Shown: positions 49,934 to 59,342, counted from the stretch's first letter. The stretch is 64,000 nucleotides of DNA from Actinokineospora fastidiosa (GCF_014648415.1 NZ_BMRB01000002.1:1571260-1635259); one strand, 5' to 3'. Program-made: numbers and translations. The notes: generated by a model not told the origin, from the sequence alone.

Positions 49934-50530
49934 ATGTACGTCCCCACCCATTTCGCCATGTCCGACGACGACGTCACCGCGATGCTCACCGGCGTCGGCG
50001 CCGCGGACCTGGTGACCGCGACGCCGGAGGGCCTGCGCGCCACCCTGCTCCCATTCGTCTATGCCGACGGGACGCTGCGCGGGCACCTGGCGCGGAACAA
50101 CGACCAGTGGCGGCTGCCGGTGCTCGGCGAGGCGATGGTGATCGTCCGCGGCCCGGACGCCTACGTCTCGCCGTCCTGGTACGCGACCAAGGCCGAGCAC
50201 GGCAGGGTCGTGCCGACCTGGAACTACGTGACCGCCCACGTCTACGGCGAGGTCACGTTCCACGACTCGGCGGAGTGGGTGGAGCGGGTCGTCCGGGACC
50301 TGACCGCCAAGCACGAGAACGGGCGGGCCCGGCCGTGGGCGGTGGACGACGCGCCGGAGCGCTTCATCGCCGGGCAGCTGCGCGCGATCGTCGGCGTCGA
50401 GGTGGCGGTGTCCCGCGTCGAGGCGAAGCGCAAGGCGAGCCAGAACCGGTCCGAAGCCGACCGGGCAGGCGTGGCGGCCGGGCTCGCGGCCGAAGGTGAC
50501 GCGGCGATGGCGCGCGAGGTGTATCCATAA
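49934..50530 (+). CDS. PaiB-like FMN-binding protein
   Basis: The 198-residue protein begins MYVPTHFAMSDDD and contains the split-barrel FMN-binding pattern of the PaiB family: HLARNNDQWR, ALVIVRGPDAYVSPSWYATK-like (here MVIVRGPDAYVSPSWYATK) and VPTWNYVTAHVYG. Bacillus subtilis PaiB is a negative regulator of sporulation and degradative enzymes, encoded with the spermidine acetyltransferase PaiA. Its position after a polyamine operon is suggestive. CCGGAGG precedes the start. A weak hairpin (GGGGCCG/CGGCCCC) separates it from speE. Confidence 0.9.
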   Translation: MYVPTHFAMSDDDVTAMLTGVGAADLVTATPEGLRATLLPFVYADGTLRGHLARNNDQWRLPVLGEAMVIVRGPDAYVSPSWYATKAEHGRVVPTWNYVTAHVYGEVTFHDSAEWVERVVRDLTAKHENGRARPWAVDDAPERFIAGQLRAIVGVEVAVSRVEAKRKASQNRSEADRAGVAAGLAAEGDAAMAREVYP

Positions 50531-50533
50531 GTC

Positions 50534-50959
50534 ATGTTGGACAACGCCATTCAACTCCCGGACGGCGCGTGGGTGCGCGGGCGGGGGCTGCGCAGGCCGG
50601 AGCCGGGCGGCGAGCCGCCGGAGTACGGGCTGTACCTCGGCAACGGCAAGCTGCGGCAGTACAAGCCGGATTGGGAGCACGCCTGGGTCGACTGGCCCGA
50701 CTTCTTCGTCCCCCGCGACTTCCGGACCGCGGTCACCCTCATCCGGGACCTGCACGCCCGGGCGAAGGCGGGCGCGCGGGTCGAGGTGGCCTGCGGCGGC
50801 GGGGTCGGCCGGACCGGGACGGCGGTGTCCTGCCTGGCCGTCCTCGCGGGAGTGCCCGCACAGGACGCGGTGGCGTGGACGCGGGCGCACCTGCACCCGC
50901 GCGCCGTCGAGATGCCCTGGCAGCACCGCTGGATCAGGCGGTTCGCCAAGACGGTGTGA
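50534..50959 (+). CDS. Protein-tyrosine/dual-specificity phosphatase
   Basis: The 141-residue protein has the CX5R P-loop C87-GGGVG-R93-T (VEVACGGGVGRTGTA) and a WPD loop at residues 54-56 (VDWPDFF), together the complete catalytic set of Cys-based phosphatases. The size is that of a minimal dual-specificity domain. It starts three bases after the PaiB-like gene, so the two are probably co-translated. Its substrate is unknown. Confidence 0.88.
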   Translation: MLDNAIQLPDGAWVRGRGLRRPEPGGEPPEYGLYLGNGKLRQYKPDWEHAWVDWPDFFVPRDFRTAVTLIRDLHARAKAGARVEVACGGGVGRTGTAVSCLAVLAGVPAQDAVAWTRAHLHPRAVEMPWQHRWIRRFAKTV

Positions 50960-50990
50960 CCCCGGTGGCGGGACGCGCCCGCCACCGGGG
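50960..50990. terminator. Bidirectional terminator
   Basis: Perfect 13-bp stem CCCCGGTGGCGGG / CCCGCCACCGGGG with a 5-nt loop, directly after the phosphatase stop codon and 6 bp from the convergent subtilase stop. Confidence 0.87.
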
Positions 50991-50996
50991 ACCGGC

Positions 50997-52967
50997 TCAG
51001 GACTGCAGCGTCAGCCGCGCCCAGTCCAGGGTGCCGCTGTCAGTGCTGTCGTGGTCCCTCACCACCAGCGTCCAGACGCCGTTGACGCCTTCCTCGGTCA
51101 GGTCGACCGGGTAGACGGCGTGCAGGTTGTCCGACGAGTCGCCGGGGTTCGCCGCCTTGAGCGGGTAGACGCTGCCGTCGGGCGCCTTCAGGTCGATCGA
51201 CAGGTCGCCGACGTAGGGGTGGGTGATGTGCACCTCGACGGTGCTGTTGGTGGCCGCGAGCACCCCGCAGTCCTCGACGCCGATCGGGACGTTGACGGTC
51301 TGCAGGTTGGGCAGCGGGTAGCTGATGGAGTTCGCCTCGCACACGACCGGCGGGGGCTCGACGACGGTCCAGGTGAACGACGTCTGGCTGATCGGGCCGG
51401 AGTTGTCGGTGGCCGACGCGTAGACGTTGTAGGTGCCCGCGGTGGTCGGGGTGCCGGAGATGACGCCGGTCGCCGTGTTGACCGACAGCCCCGGGGGCAG
51501 GTTGTGCGCGGCGTAGACGAGCGGGTCGTCGTTGCCGTCCCAGGCCTGCAGGCCCAGGTTCACCGTCTCGCCGACCTCCGACTGCCGGTTGCCCGGGAAG
51601 GCGATGCGCTCGGGCAGCTGCACGTCGGCGAGGTAGTGGTCGATCGCCGTGCGCAGGTTGGGCAGCGGGCCGATGTGGTCGAGACCGGACTGCGCGGTGC
51701 CGGTGGCGATCAGGATCTCCCTGGCCCTGGCCGGGCTCAGCGTCTCGCCGTTGGCCTCGGCCACGCTCAGCAGCGACGCCAGGGCGGAGGCCACGATCGG
51801 CGACGCGCTCGACGTGCCGCTGAAGTACGCGGTGTAGAGGTCGTTCGGCGTGGTGCCGTGCAGGCCGCCGTAGCCGGTGGTGGTGACGCACTCGCCCCAG
51901 CCCTGCAGGTCGACGCGGGTGCCGTAGTTGGAGAAGCCCAGCCGCGTCCGGACCGGGCTGGTGCAGCCGGGGGCCGCGCCCGCGCCGACCATGATCGCGC
52001 CGGAGTCGGGGCGGTCGTAGGGGAAGCGGGCCCCGAAGCAGGAGCTGTTGAGGTTCTGGTTGCCGTTGCCCGCGGCCTCGACGACGTGCCTGCCGGACTG
52101 GACCGCGGTCACGATCGCGTCGTAGACCGAGGGCCAGACCTCCATGGGCGCCCAGTTCCCGCAGTCGTAGACGTGCTGCTCGATGAGGAGCACGTCGCCG
52201 ACGCCGACGCCCGCCGCGGCGGCCAGGATGCCGTTGGCCAGGTCGTAGCCGTTCTCCTGGCTGCTGACGTTGGTGTAGTGCAGACCGGCGTCGGGGACCA
52301 GGCCGGTGACGCCGAAGCCGTTGTCGTCGGCGCCGATCACGCCCATGACCGCGGTGCCGTGGTCGATGCTGCCCGGGTCGAAGCTCGGGGTGCCGTTGGG
52401 GATCAGCGCGCCGGGCAGGCGCAGCTTGGAGAGGTCCTCGTGCTGGGTGTTCCAGTTCTGCTCGAGGTCGACGACCTTGACGTTGCCGCCCCGGCCGCCG
52501 GGCTTGGTGTGGGCGTAGTCCGCGTCGATGCCGTTGCTGCTCGCCGCGTCGGCGTAGCCCTGCTGCGGGGAGAAGTCCGGGGTGACGGGGTTGCCCGCCT
52601 TCGGCTGCGGGTAGGCGACCTCGACGCCGGGCAGCGCGGTCAGCTCGCGCGCCGCGGCCTCGGCGTCCACCCCCGGCGCGAGCTCGACCCGGTGCCAGCG
52701 CGACAGTCCGGGCGCCGACGCCCTGCCGTTCCCCCGCAGGGTGGTCAGCCGCTCGTCCAGCCGGTCGAACAGCGGCTTCGCCTCGGCGATCTCGGGCGCG
52801 GCCAGCGCCTGCCGCAGCGCGCCGACGCCGTGGCCCGCGCTGAGCTTCACCTCGAGGACGGCGCCGGGTCCGCTCGGCGCGGCCGCCGCGGCGGGAGCGG
52901 GCAGCGCCACGGCCGCAGCGCTCACCATGAGCGCCGCGGCCAAGGTCGGTAACGATCTCCTTCGCAC
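50997..52967 (-). CDS. Secreted subtilisin-like (S8) protease with Ig-like and P domains
   Basis: The 656-residue protein has a signal peptide (about 1-29, ending PAPAAAAA) and a propeptide region to about 125. The S8 catalytic domain carries D167 (VKVVDLEQNW), H203 (IDHGTAVMG), oxyanion N300 (EAAGNGN) and S385 (SGTSSASP). The usual GTSMASP is GTSSASP. A cadherin-like/He_PIG Ig domain (about 450-545, GVISGTPTTAGTYNVYA) and a proprotein-convertase P domain (about 550-656, VEVHITHPYVGDLSIDL) follow. It is an extracellular protease. GTG 52967 gives the full signal. Confidence 0.94.
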   Translation of the reverse strand: MRRRSLPTLAAALMVSAAAVALPAPAAAAAPSGPGAVLEVKLSAGHGVGALRQALAAPEIAEAKPLFDRLDERLTTLRGNGRASAPGLSRWHRVELAPGVDAEAAARELTALPGVEVAYPQPKAGNPVTPDFSPQQGYADAASSNGIDADYAHTKPGGRGGNVKVVDLEQNWNTQHEDLSKLRLPGALIPNGTPSFDPGSIDHGTAVMGVIGADDNGFGVTGLVPDAGLHYTNVSSQENGYDLANGILAAAAGVGVGDVLLIEQHVYDCGNWAPMEVWPSVYDAIVTAVQSGRHVVEAAGNGNQNLNSSCFGARFPYDRPDSGAIMVGAGAAPGCTSPVRTRLGFSNYGTRVDLQGWGECVTTTGYGGLHGTTPNDLYTAYFSGTSSASPIVASALASLLSVAEANGETLSPARAREILIATGTAQSGLDHIGPLPNLRTAIDHYLADVQLPERIAFPGNRQSEVGETVNLGLQAWDGNDDPLVYAAHNLPPGLSVNTATGVISGTPTTAGTYNVYASATDNSGPISQTSFTWTVVEPPPVVCEANSISYPLPNLQTVNVPIGVEDCGVLAATNSTVEVHITHPYVGDLSIDLKAPDGSVYPLKAANPGDSSDNLHAVYPVDLTEEGVNGVWTLVVRDHDSTDSGTLDWARLTLQS

Positions 52968-53257
52968 AGTCTTCCCCTTCGTCGATCACGCGTGGCGAGG
53001 GTGGACGGGGACGTGCGCCGTTGCATTCCGCGCATCGGCTTCGGCGCGGAATGTGGTCGAGTCCCCAGTGCCCCAGTGCTTTCACTTCAGCGCAGATCAC
53101 CGCCGTTGTCCAGACCAATTGATCAAATGGGCCGATCGGCCCAAGGTCGCTTTGGGACGTTCGCGTGACCGCGCCGCCCTAAGCACACCGAGCGGGGTTC
53201 ACACAAGGGTGTCTGCCGGATTCCCGGACGCCGCGCCGCTGCGCCACTCTGGAAGCC

Positions 53258-53992
53258 ATGGGGGACAACAATGTCGTGCGCCTAGATTCCGTCAGCAAGT
53301 CCTACGGCCGTCTCGTCGCCATCGACGACCTGTCGATCGGGTTCGCGCGGGGGACGTTCACCGCGGTGATGGGGCCGTCCGGCTCGGGCAAGAGCACCTT
53401 CCTGCACTGCGCCGCCGGTCTGGACCGGCCGACATCGGGCCGGGTGGTGCTGGACGGGGTCGAGGTCGACGCGCTGGACGAGAAGGCGCGGACCGTGCTG
53501 CGGCGGGAGCGGGTCGGGTTCGTCTTCCAGGCGTTCAACCTGCTGCCCGCGCTGACGGTGGTCGAGAACGTCGCGCTGCCGCTGCGGCTCGCGGGCCGCG
53601 CGCCGCGGCGCGAGGAGGTCATGGCCGCGCTGGAGCGGGTCGGGCTCGCCGACCGGGCGCGGCACCGGCCGGCCGAGCTGTCGGGCGGGCAACAGCAGCG
53701 CGTGGCGATCGCCAGAGCGCTCATCGCCCGGCCCGCCGTCGTGTTCGGCGACGAGCCGACCGGCGCGCTGGACACCAGGACGGCACTGGAGGTGCTCGCC
53801 CTGCTCAGGGCGGTCGTCGACCGCGACGGCGGCACCGCGGTCATGGTCACCCACGACCCGGTCGCCGCCGCGCACGCCGACCGCGTGGTGTTCCTGGCCG
53901 ACGGCCGGATCGCCGGGGAGCTGGCCGCGCCGACGGCCGCCGCGGTCGCCGAGCGGATGACCCACCTGGGCGCATGGGAGCGGGTGCGCTGA
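53258..53992 (+). CDS. ABC transporter ATP-binding protein (MacB/LolD type)
   Basis: The 244-residue ATPase has Walker A GPSGSGKST, Q-loop FVFQAFNLLPALTV typical of the MacB/LolD/FtsE group, signature LSGGQQQRVAIA, Walker B VVFGDEPTGALD and switch His in MVTHD. It pairs with the FtsX-type permease whose start overlaps this stop (TGATG). Such pairs in actinobacteria are usually drug, peptide or lipid exporters. The 290-bp upstream region is shared with the divergent subtilase. Confidence 0.95.
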   Translation: MGDNNVVRLDSVSKSYGRLVAIDDLSIGFARGTFTAVMGPSGSGKSTFLHCAAGLDRPTSGRVVLDGVEVDALDEKARTVLRRERVGFVFQAFNLLPALTVVENVALPLRLAGRAPRREEVMAALERVGLADRARHRPAELSGGQQQRVAIARALIARPAVVFGDEPTGALDTRTALEVLALLRAVVDRDGGTAVMVTHDPVAAAHADRVVFLADGRIAGELAAPTAAAVAERMTHLGAWERVR

Positions 53993-56400
53993 TGTTCCGG
54001 CTGTCCCTGCGGGCGCTGCGCGTCCGTCCGGGGTCGTTCGCGGCCTCGTTCCTCGCCCTGCTCATCGGCGGCGCGGTCGTGCTGGCCTGCGGCGGGCTGC
54101 TGGAGACCGGCATCAGGACCGCCGTGCCCGCCGACCGGCTGGCTGGCGCCGCGGTCGTGGTGACCGGCGACCAGGACAACCCCGGCGAGTCCGAGCCGCT
54201 GGCCGAGCGGGTGCGGCTCGATTCCTCCATTATGGACACCTTGGGCGGGCTGCCCGGCGTGGTCGCCGTGCCGGACGTGTCGGTCCCCGCTGTGATCGAC
54301 GGGACACCCGTGGTCGGCCACGGCTGGGGGTCGCTCGGGCTCGGGTCGGCCGAGCTGGTCGGCGGTCGCGCGCCGAGCGCGGACGACGAGGTCGTGCTCG
54401 ACGCGGCGCTCGGCGACCGCGACCGCGTCCGCATGGCAGTCCGGGGCGAACCGGCGGAGTTCCGGGTCGTCGGTACCGTCCGCGCGGACGGCGCGTCGGT
54501 GTACTTCACCGACGCCGCCGCCATCCGGATGCTGGACGGCCGAGTCGACGCGGTGGCCCTGGTCGGCGACGGCGATCCGGAGGCCATCCGCGCCGCGGCG
54601 GAGAACGCGCTCGCCGGGCACCGCGCGGTCGCCCTGACCGGCGACGACCGGGGCCTGGCCGAGGTGTTCGACGCCCACGGCGCGAGCGCCCGGATCATCC
54701 CGGTGGCCGCGGTCTTCGGCGGCGTCGCGCTCATGGTCGCCGGGTTCGTCGTGGCGAGCACGCTCAGCCTCGCGATCCGCCAGCGCGACCGGGAGATGGC
54801 GCTGCTGCGGGCCGTCGGCGCGACGCCGGGTCAGCTGCGCCGGATGGTCATCGGCGAGACGCTGGTCGTCGCCGTGCTCGCCGGGGCGGCGGCGTGGCCG
54901 CCCGGGGACGCGCTCGGCGGCTGGCTGCTGGACCGGCTCGTCGACGCGGGCGTCGCCGTGCCGGAGATCGAGTTCCGCGCGGGCTGGCTGCCCGCCGTGG
55001 TCGCCGCCGGGTCGATCCTGCTCGCCGCCGTCGCCGCCGCGGCCGTGGCCGCCCGCGCGGCCACCCGGGCGCGGCCGACCGACGCGCTGGCCGAGTCCGC
55101 CCTGCCCCGCCGCTGGCTCTCCCCCGCCCGGCTCGTCATCGCGGTCCTGGCGCTGGCGGGCGCGCTCGCGCTGGCCATCGTCACGGCCACGGTCATGTCC
55201 GGGCCGGTCGCGGCGAGCACCGCGGGACCGTCGGCGCTGCTGTGGGCGGGCGGGCTCGCCCTGCTCGCCCCCGGCCTGACCCGCGTGCTGCTCGCCGTGC
55301 TCGGCGGTCCGCTGCGGGCCGTCACCGGCGCGCCGGGCAGGCTCGCCGTGCTCAACGCCCGGGCCCGGCGGGTGCGGGTCGCCGCCGCGGTCGCCCCGGT
55401 CATGCTGGCCACCGGGCTGGCCACCGCGCTGATCTACCTGCAGGTGACCCAGGCCGAGGTCGCCGAGCGGCTGTTCGCCGAGTCGCTGCGCGCCGACGCC
55501 GTGGTCACCGCGCCCGGGGGCCTGGCGCCCGACGCGGTGGCCGAGATCGCCTCGGCCCCGGGCGTCACCGCGGCCTCCGCGCTGGTGACCAGCCACGGCC
55601 ACCTCGTCGAGTCGGACGAGGGGGAAGAAGAAGGAGAAGCGGACACCACCGCGCTCGCGCTGCGCGGGGTGACCCCGGCGGCCGCCGCCGAGGTCACCGC
55701 GGACACCCTCACCTCGGGGTCCTTCACCGCCCTTGGCGGCGACGCCGTGATCCTTCCCGACACCCTCGACCGCGCCGTGGGGGAGGAGATCCGCCTGCGC
55801 CTGGGGGACGGCGAGGAGATCACCGCGCGGGTGGTCGGGACGGTCGCGGCCACGCCCGGGTTCGAGAGCGCCTACGTCGCAGCCGACCTGCTCCTGCCGC
55901 ACACGACGACCGGGCTGGTCCCGCAGGTGCTCGTCCGGGGCGACCCGGGCGCGCTCGCCGGGCCGGACCGCGTCGTCGCCGACCGCGCCCAGGTGCTGGC
56001 CCGCGCGGGCGACAACACCGGCGCCCTCGTGAACCACCTGCTGGTCGCGATCATCGTCGGCTACGCCGTGGTCGCCCTGGTCAACACCCTGATCGTGGCG
56101 ACGACCGAGCGCCGCCGCGAGTTCGCGACGCAGCGGCTCGTCGGCGCGACCCGCGGCCAGGTCCTGCGGATGGTGACGGCCGAGGCCAGCCTGGTCGCGG
56201 TCTCCGGCATCGCGCTGGGCACCGCCGTCGCCGCGCTCACCCTGGGACCGTTCGGCATCGCGCTGACCGGCGACCCGGCGCCGTCCGGTCCACTGTGGAT
56301 CTACCTGGCGATCGTCGGCGGGGCGGCGGCGCTGACCGCGCTGGCCACCCTGCTGCCCGCCGCCGCCGTCCTGCGCAAGGCCCCTACCGCTCAGCCTTGA
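53992..56400 (+). CDS. FtsX-like (MacB-type) ABC transporter permease
   Basis: The 802-residue protein has an N-terminal membrane helix, a large extracytoplasmic domain, then FtsX membrane bundles. The first is at about 235-360, with LAIRQRDREMALLRAVGATPGQLRRM; the second, C-terminal, at about 680-800, with TTERRREFATQRLVGATRGQVLRM. Four more helices occur in the middle. This duplicated FtsX arrangement is usual for actinobacterial antimicrobial-peptide-type exporters. It works with the preceding ATPase. Its last 17 bases overlap the convergent CMD gene. Confidence 0.92.
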   Translation: MFRLSLRALRVRPGSFAASFLALLIGGAVVLACGGLLETGIRTAVPADRLAGAAVVVTGDQDNPGESEPLAERVRLDSSIMDTLGGLPGVVAVPDVSVPAVIDGTPVVGHGWGSLGLGSAELVGGRAPSADDEVVLDAALGDRDRVRMAVRGEPAEFRVVGTVRADGASVYFTDAAAIRMLDGRVDAVALVGDGDPEAIRAAAENALAGHRAVALTGDDRGLAEVFDAHGASARIIPVAAVFGGVALMVAGFVVASTLSLAIRQRDREMALLRAVGATPGQLRRMVIGETLVVAVLAGAAAWPPGDALGGWLLDRLVDAGVAVPEIEFRAGWLPAVVAAGSILLAAVAAAAVAARAATRARPTDALAESALPRRWLSPARLVIAVLALAGALALAIVTATVMSGPVAASTAGPSALLWAGGLALLAPGLTRVLLAVLGGPLRAVTGAPGRLAVLNARARRVRVAAAVAPVMLATGLATALIYLQVTQAEVAERLFAESLRADAVVTAPGGLAPDAVAEIASAPGVTAASALVTSHGHLVESDEGEEEGEADTTALALRGVTPAAAAEVTADTLTSGSFTALGGDAVILPDTLDRAVGEEIRLRLGDGEEITARVVGTVAATPGFESAYVAADLLLPHTTTGLVPQVLVRGDPGALAGPDRVVADRAQVLARAGDNTGALVNHLLVAIIVGYAVVALVNTLIVATTERRREFATQRLVGATRGQVLRMVTAEASLVAVSGIALGTAVAALTLGPFGIALTGDPAPSGPLWIYLAIVGGAAALTALATLLPAAAVLRKAPTAQP

Positions 56401-56776
56401 GCGGGAGCAGGCCGCGCTTGGCGAAGACTTCCTTGGCGGTGTGCATGGCGTTGACCGTGCGGGGGAAGCCGACATAGGCCAGGCAGTGGTAGATGGTCTC
56501 CACGATCGTCTGCGGCTCCACCCCCACGTGCAGCGCGGCGCCGATGTGGAAGGACAGCTGCCGGTCCGTGCCGCCCAGCGCGATCAGCGTCGCGATGGTG
56601 AGCAGCTGGCGCTGCGGGGGTGCCAGCCCCGGCCTGCTGTAGAGGTCGCCGAAGGCGAACTCGGCGACGAAGCGGCTCAGGTCCGGGGCGACGTCCGCCA
56701 TCGGCTCGAAGATCGCCTGGTAGCCGCCGCCGAGGCCGTCGATGGCGGCGACGCCGCGATCGAAGCGCTCGTTCAT
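56384..56776 (-). CDS. Carboxymuconolactone decarboxylase family protein
   Basis: The 130-residue protein has the CMD-family helical core QRQLLTIATLIALGGTDRQL and FHIGAALHVGVEPQTIVETI, ending YVGFPRTVNAM. The family includes 4-carboxymuconolactone decarboxylase and AhpD-like proteins; the CxxC of AhpD is absent. Coupling to the dienelactone hydrolase (TGATG overlap at 56776) suggests a ring-cleavage or lactone-related catabolic function. Confidence 0.88.
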   Translation of the reverse strand: MNERFDRGVAAIDGLGGGYQAIFEPMADVAPDLSRFVAEFAFGDLYSRPGLAPPQRQLLTIATLIALGGTDRQLSFHIGAALHVGVEPQTIVETIYHCLAYVGFPRTVNAMHTAKEVFAKRGLLPLKAER

Positions 56777-57531
56777 CACGCGGAGGCGGGCGCTTCGACC
56801 CGGCCGTGCAGGCGGGTGAAGTCGAGGATGCGCTGCCAGGCGTCGGAGCACGCGTCGGCCCACTGGCCGTAGGCGCGGTCGAAGAACGAGTGCGGCGCGC
56901 CGTCGTAGACGTACATCTCGTGGGTCTTGCCCGCGTCGGCCAGCTCGGCGGAGAACGCTGCGAAGTCCTCCTGCGTGGTGGCCACGTCCGCGCCCGCGAT
57001 CAGCAGCAGCGCCGGGATCGCGAAGTCGGGCAGCTGGTCGCGCACGTTCTTGGGCTGGCCGTAGAAGCCGATGACGCCCGCGAGGTCGAGGTCGCCTGCG
57101 GAGAGCCGCCAGGACTCGCTGCCGCCGTAGCAGAAGCCGACGGTGAAGACCGGCCCCGGGTTGAGCTCGCGCACCCGCTCGACGGCGGCGGCCACGTCGG
57201 CGCGGATGTGGTCGGGGGTGACCTCGGGCAGGTACTTCTCCCAGTCGAAGTCGTCCCCGCGCACGCCGACGCCCGCGTTGCGGCCGTAGTAGTCGATGTT
57301 GATCGCGTGGAAGCCCGCCTCGGCGAACCGCTCGGACAGCGCCTGGTAGTACGGGTGCACGCCGCGCACGTCGGGCAGGATGACGACGTTCATCCCGTTC
57401 GGCGTCTGCGGAACGGCCTGGTAGGCGGAGAACACCGTGCCGTCGGCGGAGGTCAGCTCCAGCAGGGCGGTCTCGGCGACGGCGCCGTCGATCGGCGACG
57501 CGGGCGGCCTGCTGTCAGTGCTGTGGCACAT
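56776..57531 (-). CDS. Dienelactone hydrolase family protein
   Basis: The 251-residue alpha/beta hydrolase has the Cys nucleophile C134 in VGFCYGGSES, D182 (LLIAGADVATT) and H214 (YDGAPHSFFDR), the complete Cys-Asp-His triad of dienelactone hydrolases, plus PDVRGVHPYYQALSERFA. It probably cleaves a lactone or ester in aromatic-compound metabolism. GGAAAGG precedes ATG 57531. It is co-translated with the CMD gene and divergent from the FAD monooxygenase across a region containing the shared operator. Confidence 0.92.
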   Translation of the reverse strand: MCHSTDSRPPASPIDGAVAETALLELTSADGTVFSAYQAVPQTPNGMNVVILPDVRGVHPYYQALSERFAEAGFHAINIDYYGRNAGVGVRGDDFDWEKYLPEVTPDHIRADVAAAVERVRELNPGPVFTVGFCYGGSESWRLSAGDLDLAGVIGFYGQPKNVRDQLPDFAIPALLLIAGADVATTQEDFAAFSAELADAGKTHEMYVYDGAPHSFFDRAYGQWADACSDAWQRILDFTRLHGRVEAPASA

Positions 57532-57640
57532 GGTCGGGTTACCTTTCCGTTCCCTGGTCACGCCGTTCACGGCGCTCGGGATCGACGCTATTGCGCTCCC
57601 GGGTGGACAACCACGCCCGACTTTTCCCCGTATCAGGGTT

Positions 57641-57687
57641 CCTGGGTCTGCCAGTACCACCCCGTTGCCTGGTGGCCTCGGTACCAG
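57641..57687. promoter_or_regulatory. Candidate operators for the XRE regulator (monooxygenase side)
   Basis: CCTGGGTCTGCCAGTACC (57641-57658), read on the minus strand, matches 16 of 18 bases of GGTACCAGCAGACCCAGG at 60876-60893 ahead of the XRE gene. A second partial copy, GGTACCAG, lies at 57680-57687. The region separates the divergent dienelactone hydrolase and monooxygenase genes. Confidence 0.6.
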
Positions 57688-57737
57688 TACAAATGACGGC
57701 AGGTAGTCGGCGGATACGCGGTGTTAGCGTCGGCGGC

Positions 57738-59342
57738 ATGACCGAGCGAACTGACGTGCTCATCGTGGGGGCCGGGCCCGTCGGCCTGGTGCTGGCGTGC
57801 GAACTGCGCCACCAGGGCGTCGCGGTGCGCGTCGTCGACCGCAGGCGACGGGCGGCCGCGGTCGGCGGCACGCAGTCCCGCGCGATCCTGATCTGGCCGA
57901 GGATCCTGGAGCAGCTGCGGCGCATCGGGGTCAGCCACCGCATGGTCGAGCTGGGGCACCTGCTGCCCGCCGTCGACTACTTCTCGTCGGGCCGCCTGCG
58001 CGGCACCGTCCACATCGACCGGTTGCCGGACACGGCGTACCCGTTCATCCTCACGCTGGCCCAGAACGACACCGAGGCCGTGCTGCTCGACCGGCTGCGT
58101 GAGCTCGGCGGCGAGGTGGAGGGCGGCGTTGAGCTGACCGCCGTCCACGACCCCGAGGGCGACCTCGCCGCGGAGCTGCGCCACGACGACGGCACGACCG
58201 AGACCGTCCGCCCCGGCTGGCTGGTGGGCGCGGACGGCGCGGGCAGCACCACCCGCGGCCTGCTGGACATCACCTTCGCGGCCGACCCGATCGACATCAC
58301 CTACGGCATCGGCGACTTCCCGATCGACGGGCCGGTGCCCAACACCGTGCAGTACTACTACTCCCGCACCGGCATCGGCGTGATCGTGCCGCTGAAGAAC
58401 GGCATGTTCCGCATCGCGGGCAACATCCCGCACCGGGCCGAGGGCGAGCAGCGCCCGCCTGCCGAGATGTACCGGACGATGATCTCCCAGCGCACCGGCC
58501 TGGACATCCGGCTCGGCGATCCGCTGTGGACCAACTCCTTCCGGCCGCGCTGCGGCGTGGTCCAGCAGTACCGCCGGGGCCGCTGCTTCCTGGCGGGCGA
58601 CGCCGCGCACGTGGTGAGCCCGGCGGGCGGGCAGGGCATGAACATCGGCCTGCAGGACGCGGTCGAGCTGGGCTGGAAGCTCGGCGGCGTGGTCGCCGGG
58701 CGCTTCGGCGAGTCCATCCTGGACTCCTACGAGCCCGAGCGCCGGTCCGCGGCGCGCCGGGTCGCCGACACCTCCGCGGCGCAGATCCGCTTCGGCGCGG
58801 CGCCGAGCCGGTGGAAGGCGCTGCAGCGGGACACCGTGTTCGCCGCGGCCGACCGGCTGGGCGTGCTGCAGCGCCGGTTCGCGCCGCTGCTGGCCCAGAC
58901 CGACTTCACCTACGGCGACGAGCCCGGCGGCGCGCTGTTCCGCGGCGTGCGCGTGCCCGCCCAGGTCGGCGACCGGCTGCCGGTCTTCGCCCCACCCGCG
59001 GTGCTCCCCGGCCTGCCCGCCCTCGACCTGCACGACTTCACCGTGCTGCTGTGGCCGGGCGACACCGGGTCGCGGGACTGGCCCGCGCTCCGCGCCCAGG
59101 CCCATGCCGCCCTGGCGACCGAGCACACCGTGCACGACCTGGGGTCGCTCTTCGGCCGCGCGGCGGACAACCTGCGCCGCCTGCTGGGCGGCGCGCCCGC
59201 CGTCGTCGCCGTGCGGCCGGACGGGCACATCGCCGCCAAGGCCTCCCCCGCTGGGGCAGGCGCGGTGACCGACTTCCTGCGCTCGACGCGCGTGGGTCTC
59301 CCCGGCGGTACCGGTAACAAGCCGCCCTTGTTGCTGTCCTGA
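57738..59342 (+). CDS. FAD-dependent aromatic monooxygenase
   Basis: The 534-residue class A flavoprotein hydroxylase has the GxGxxG dinucleotide motif VLIVGAGPVGLVLACEL, the DG motif LVGADGAGSTTR and GD motif CFLAGDAAHVVSPAGGQGMN of PHBH/RdmE/PgaE-like enzymes. A thioredoxin-like C-terminal domain is suggested by residues 430-534 with FTVLLWPGDTG and VVAVRPDGHIAAK. Typical substrates are phenols or polyketides. The MFS exporter starts 47 bp downstream, which suggests drug modification plus export, or a catabolic role with the divergent hydrolase. Confidence 0.92.
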   Translation: MTERTDVLIVGAGPVGLVLACELRHQGVAVRVVDRRRRAAAVGGTQSRAILIWPRILEQLRRIGVSHRMVELGHLLPAVDYFSSGRLRGTVHIDRLPDTAYPFILTLAQNDTEAVLLDRLRELGGEVEGGVELTAVHDPEGDLAAELRHDDGTTETVRPGWLVGADGAGSTTRGLLDITFAADPIDITYGIGDFPIDGPVPNTVQYYYSRTGIGVIVPLKNGMFRIAGNIPHRAEGEQRPPAEMYRTMISQRTGLDIRLGDPLWTNSFRPRCGVVQQYRRGRCFLAGDAAHVVSPAGGQGMNIGLQDAVELGWKLGGVVAGRFGESILDSYEPERRSAARRVADTSAAQIRFGAAPSRWKALQRDTVFAAADRLGVLQRRFAPLLAQTDFTYGDEPGGALFRGVRVPAQVGDRLPVFAPPAVLPGLPALDLHDFTVLLWPGDTGSRDWPALRAQAHAALATEHTVHDLGSLFGRAADNLRRLLGGAPAVVAVRPDGHIAAKASPAGAGAVTDFLRSTRVGLPGGTGNKPPLLLS

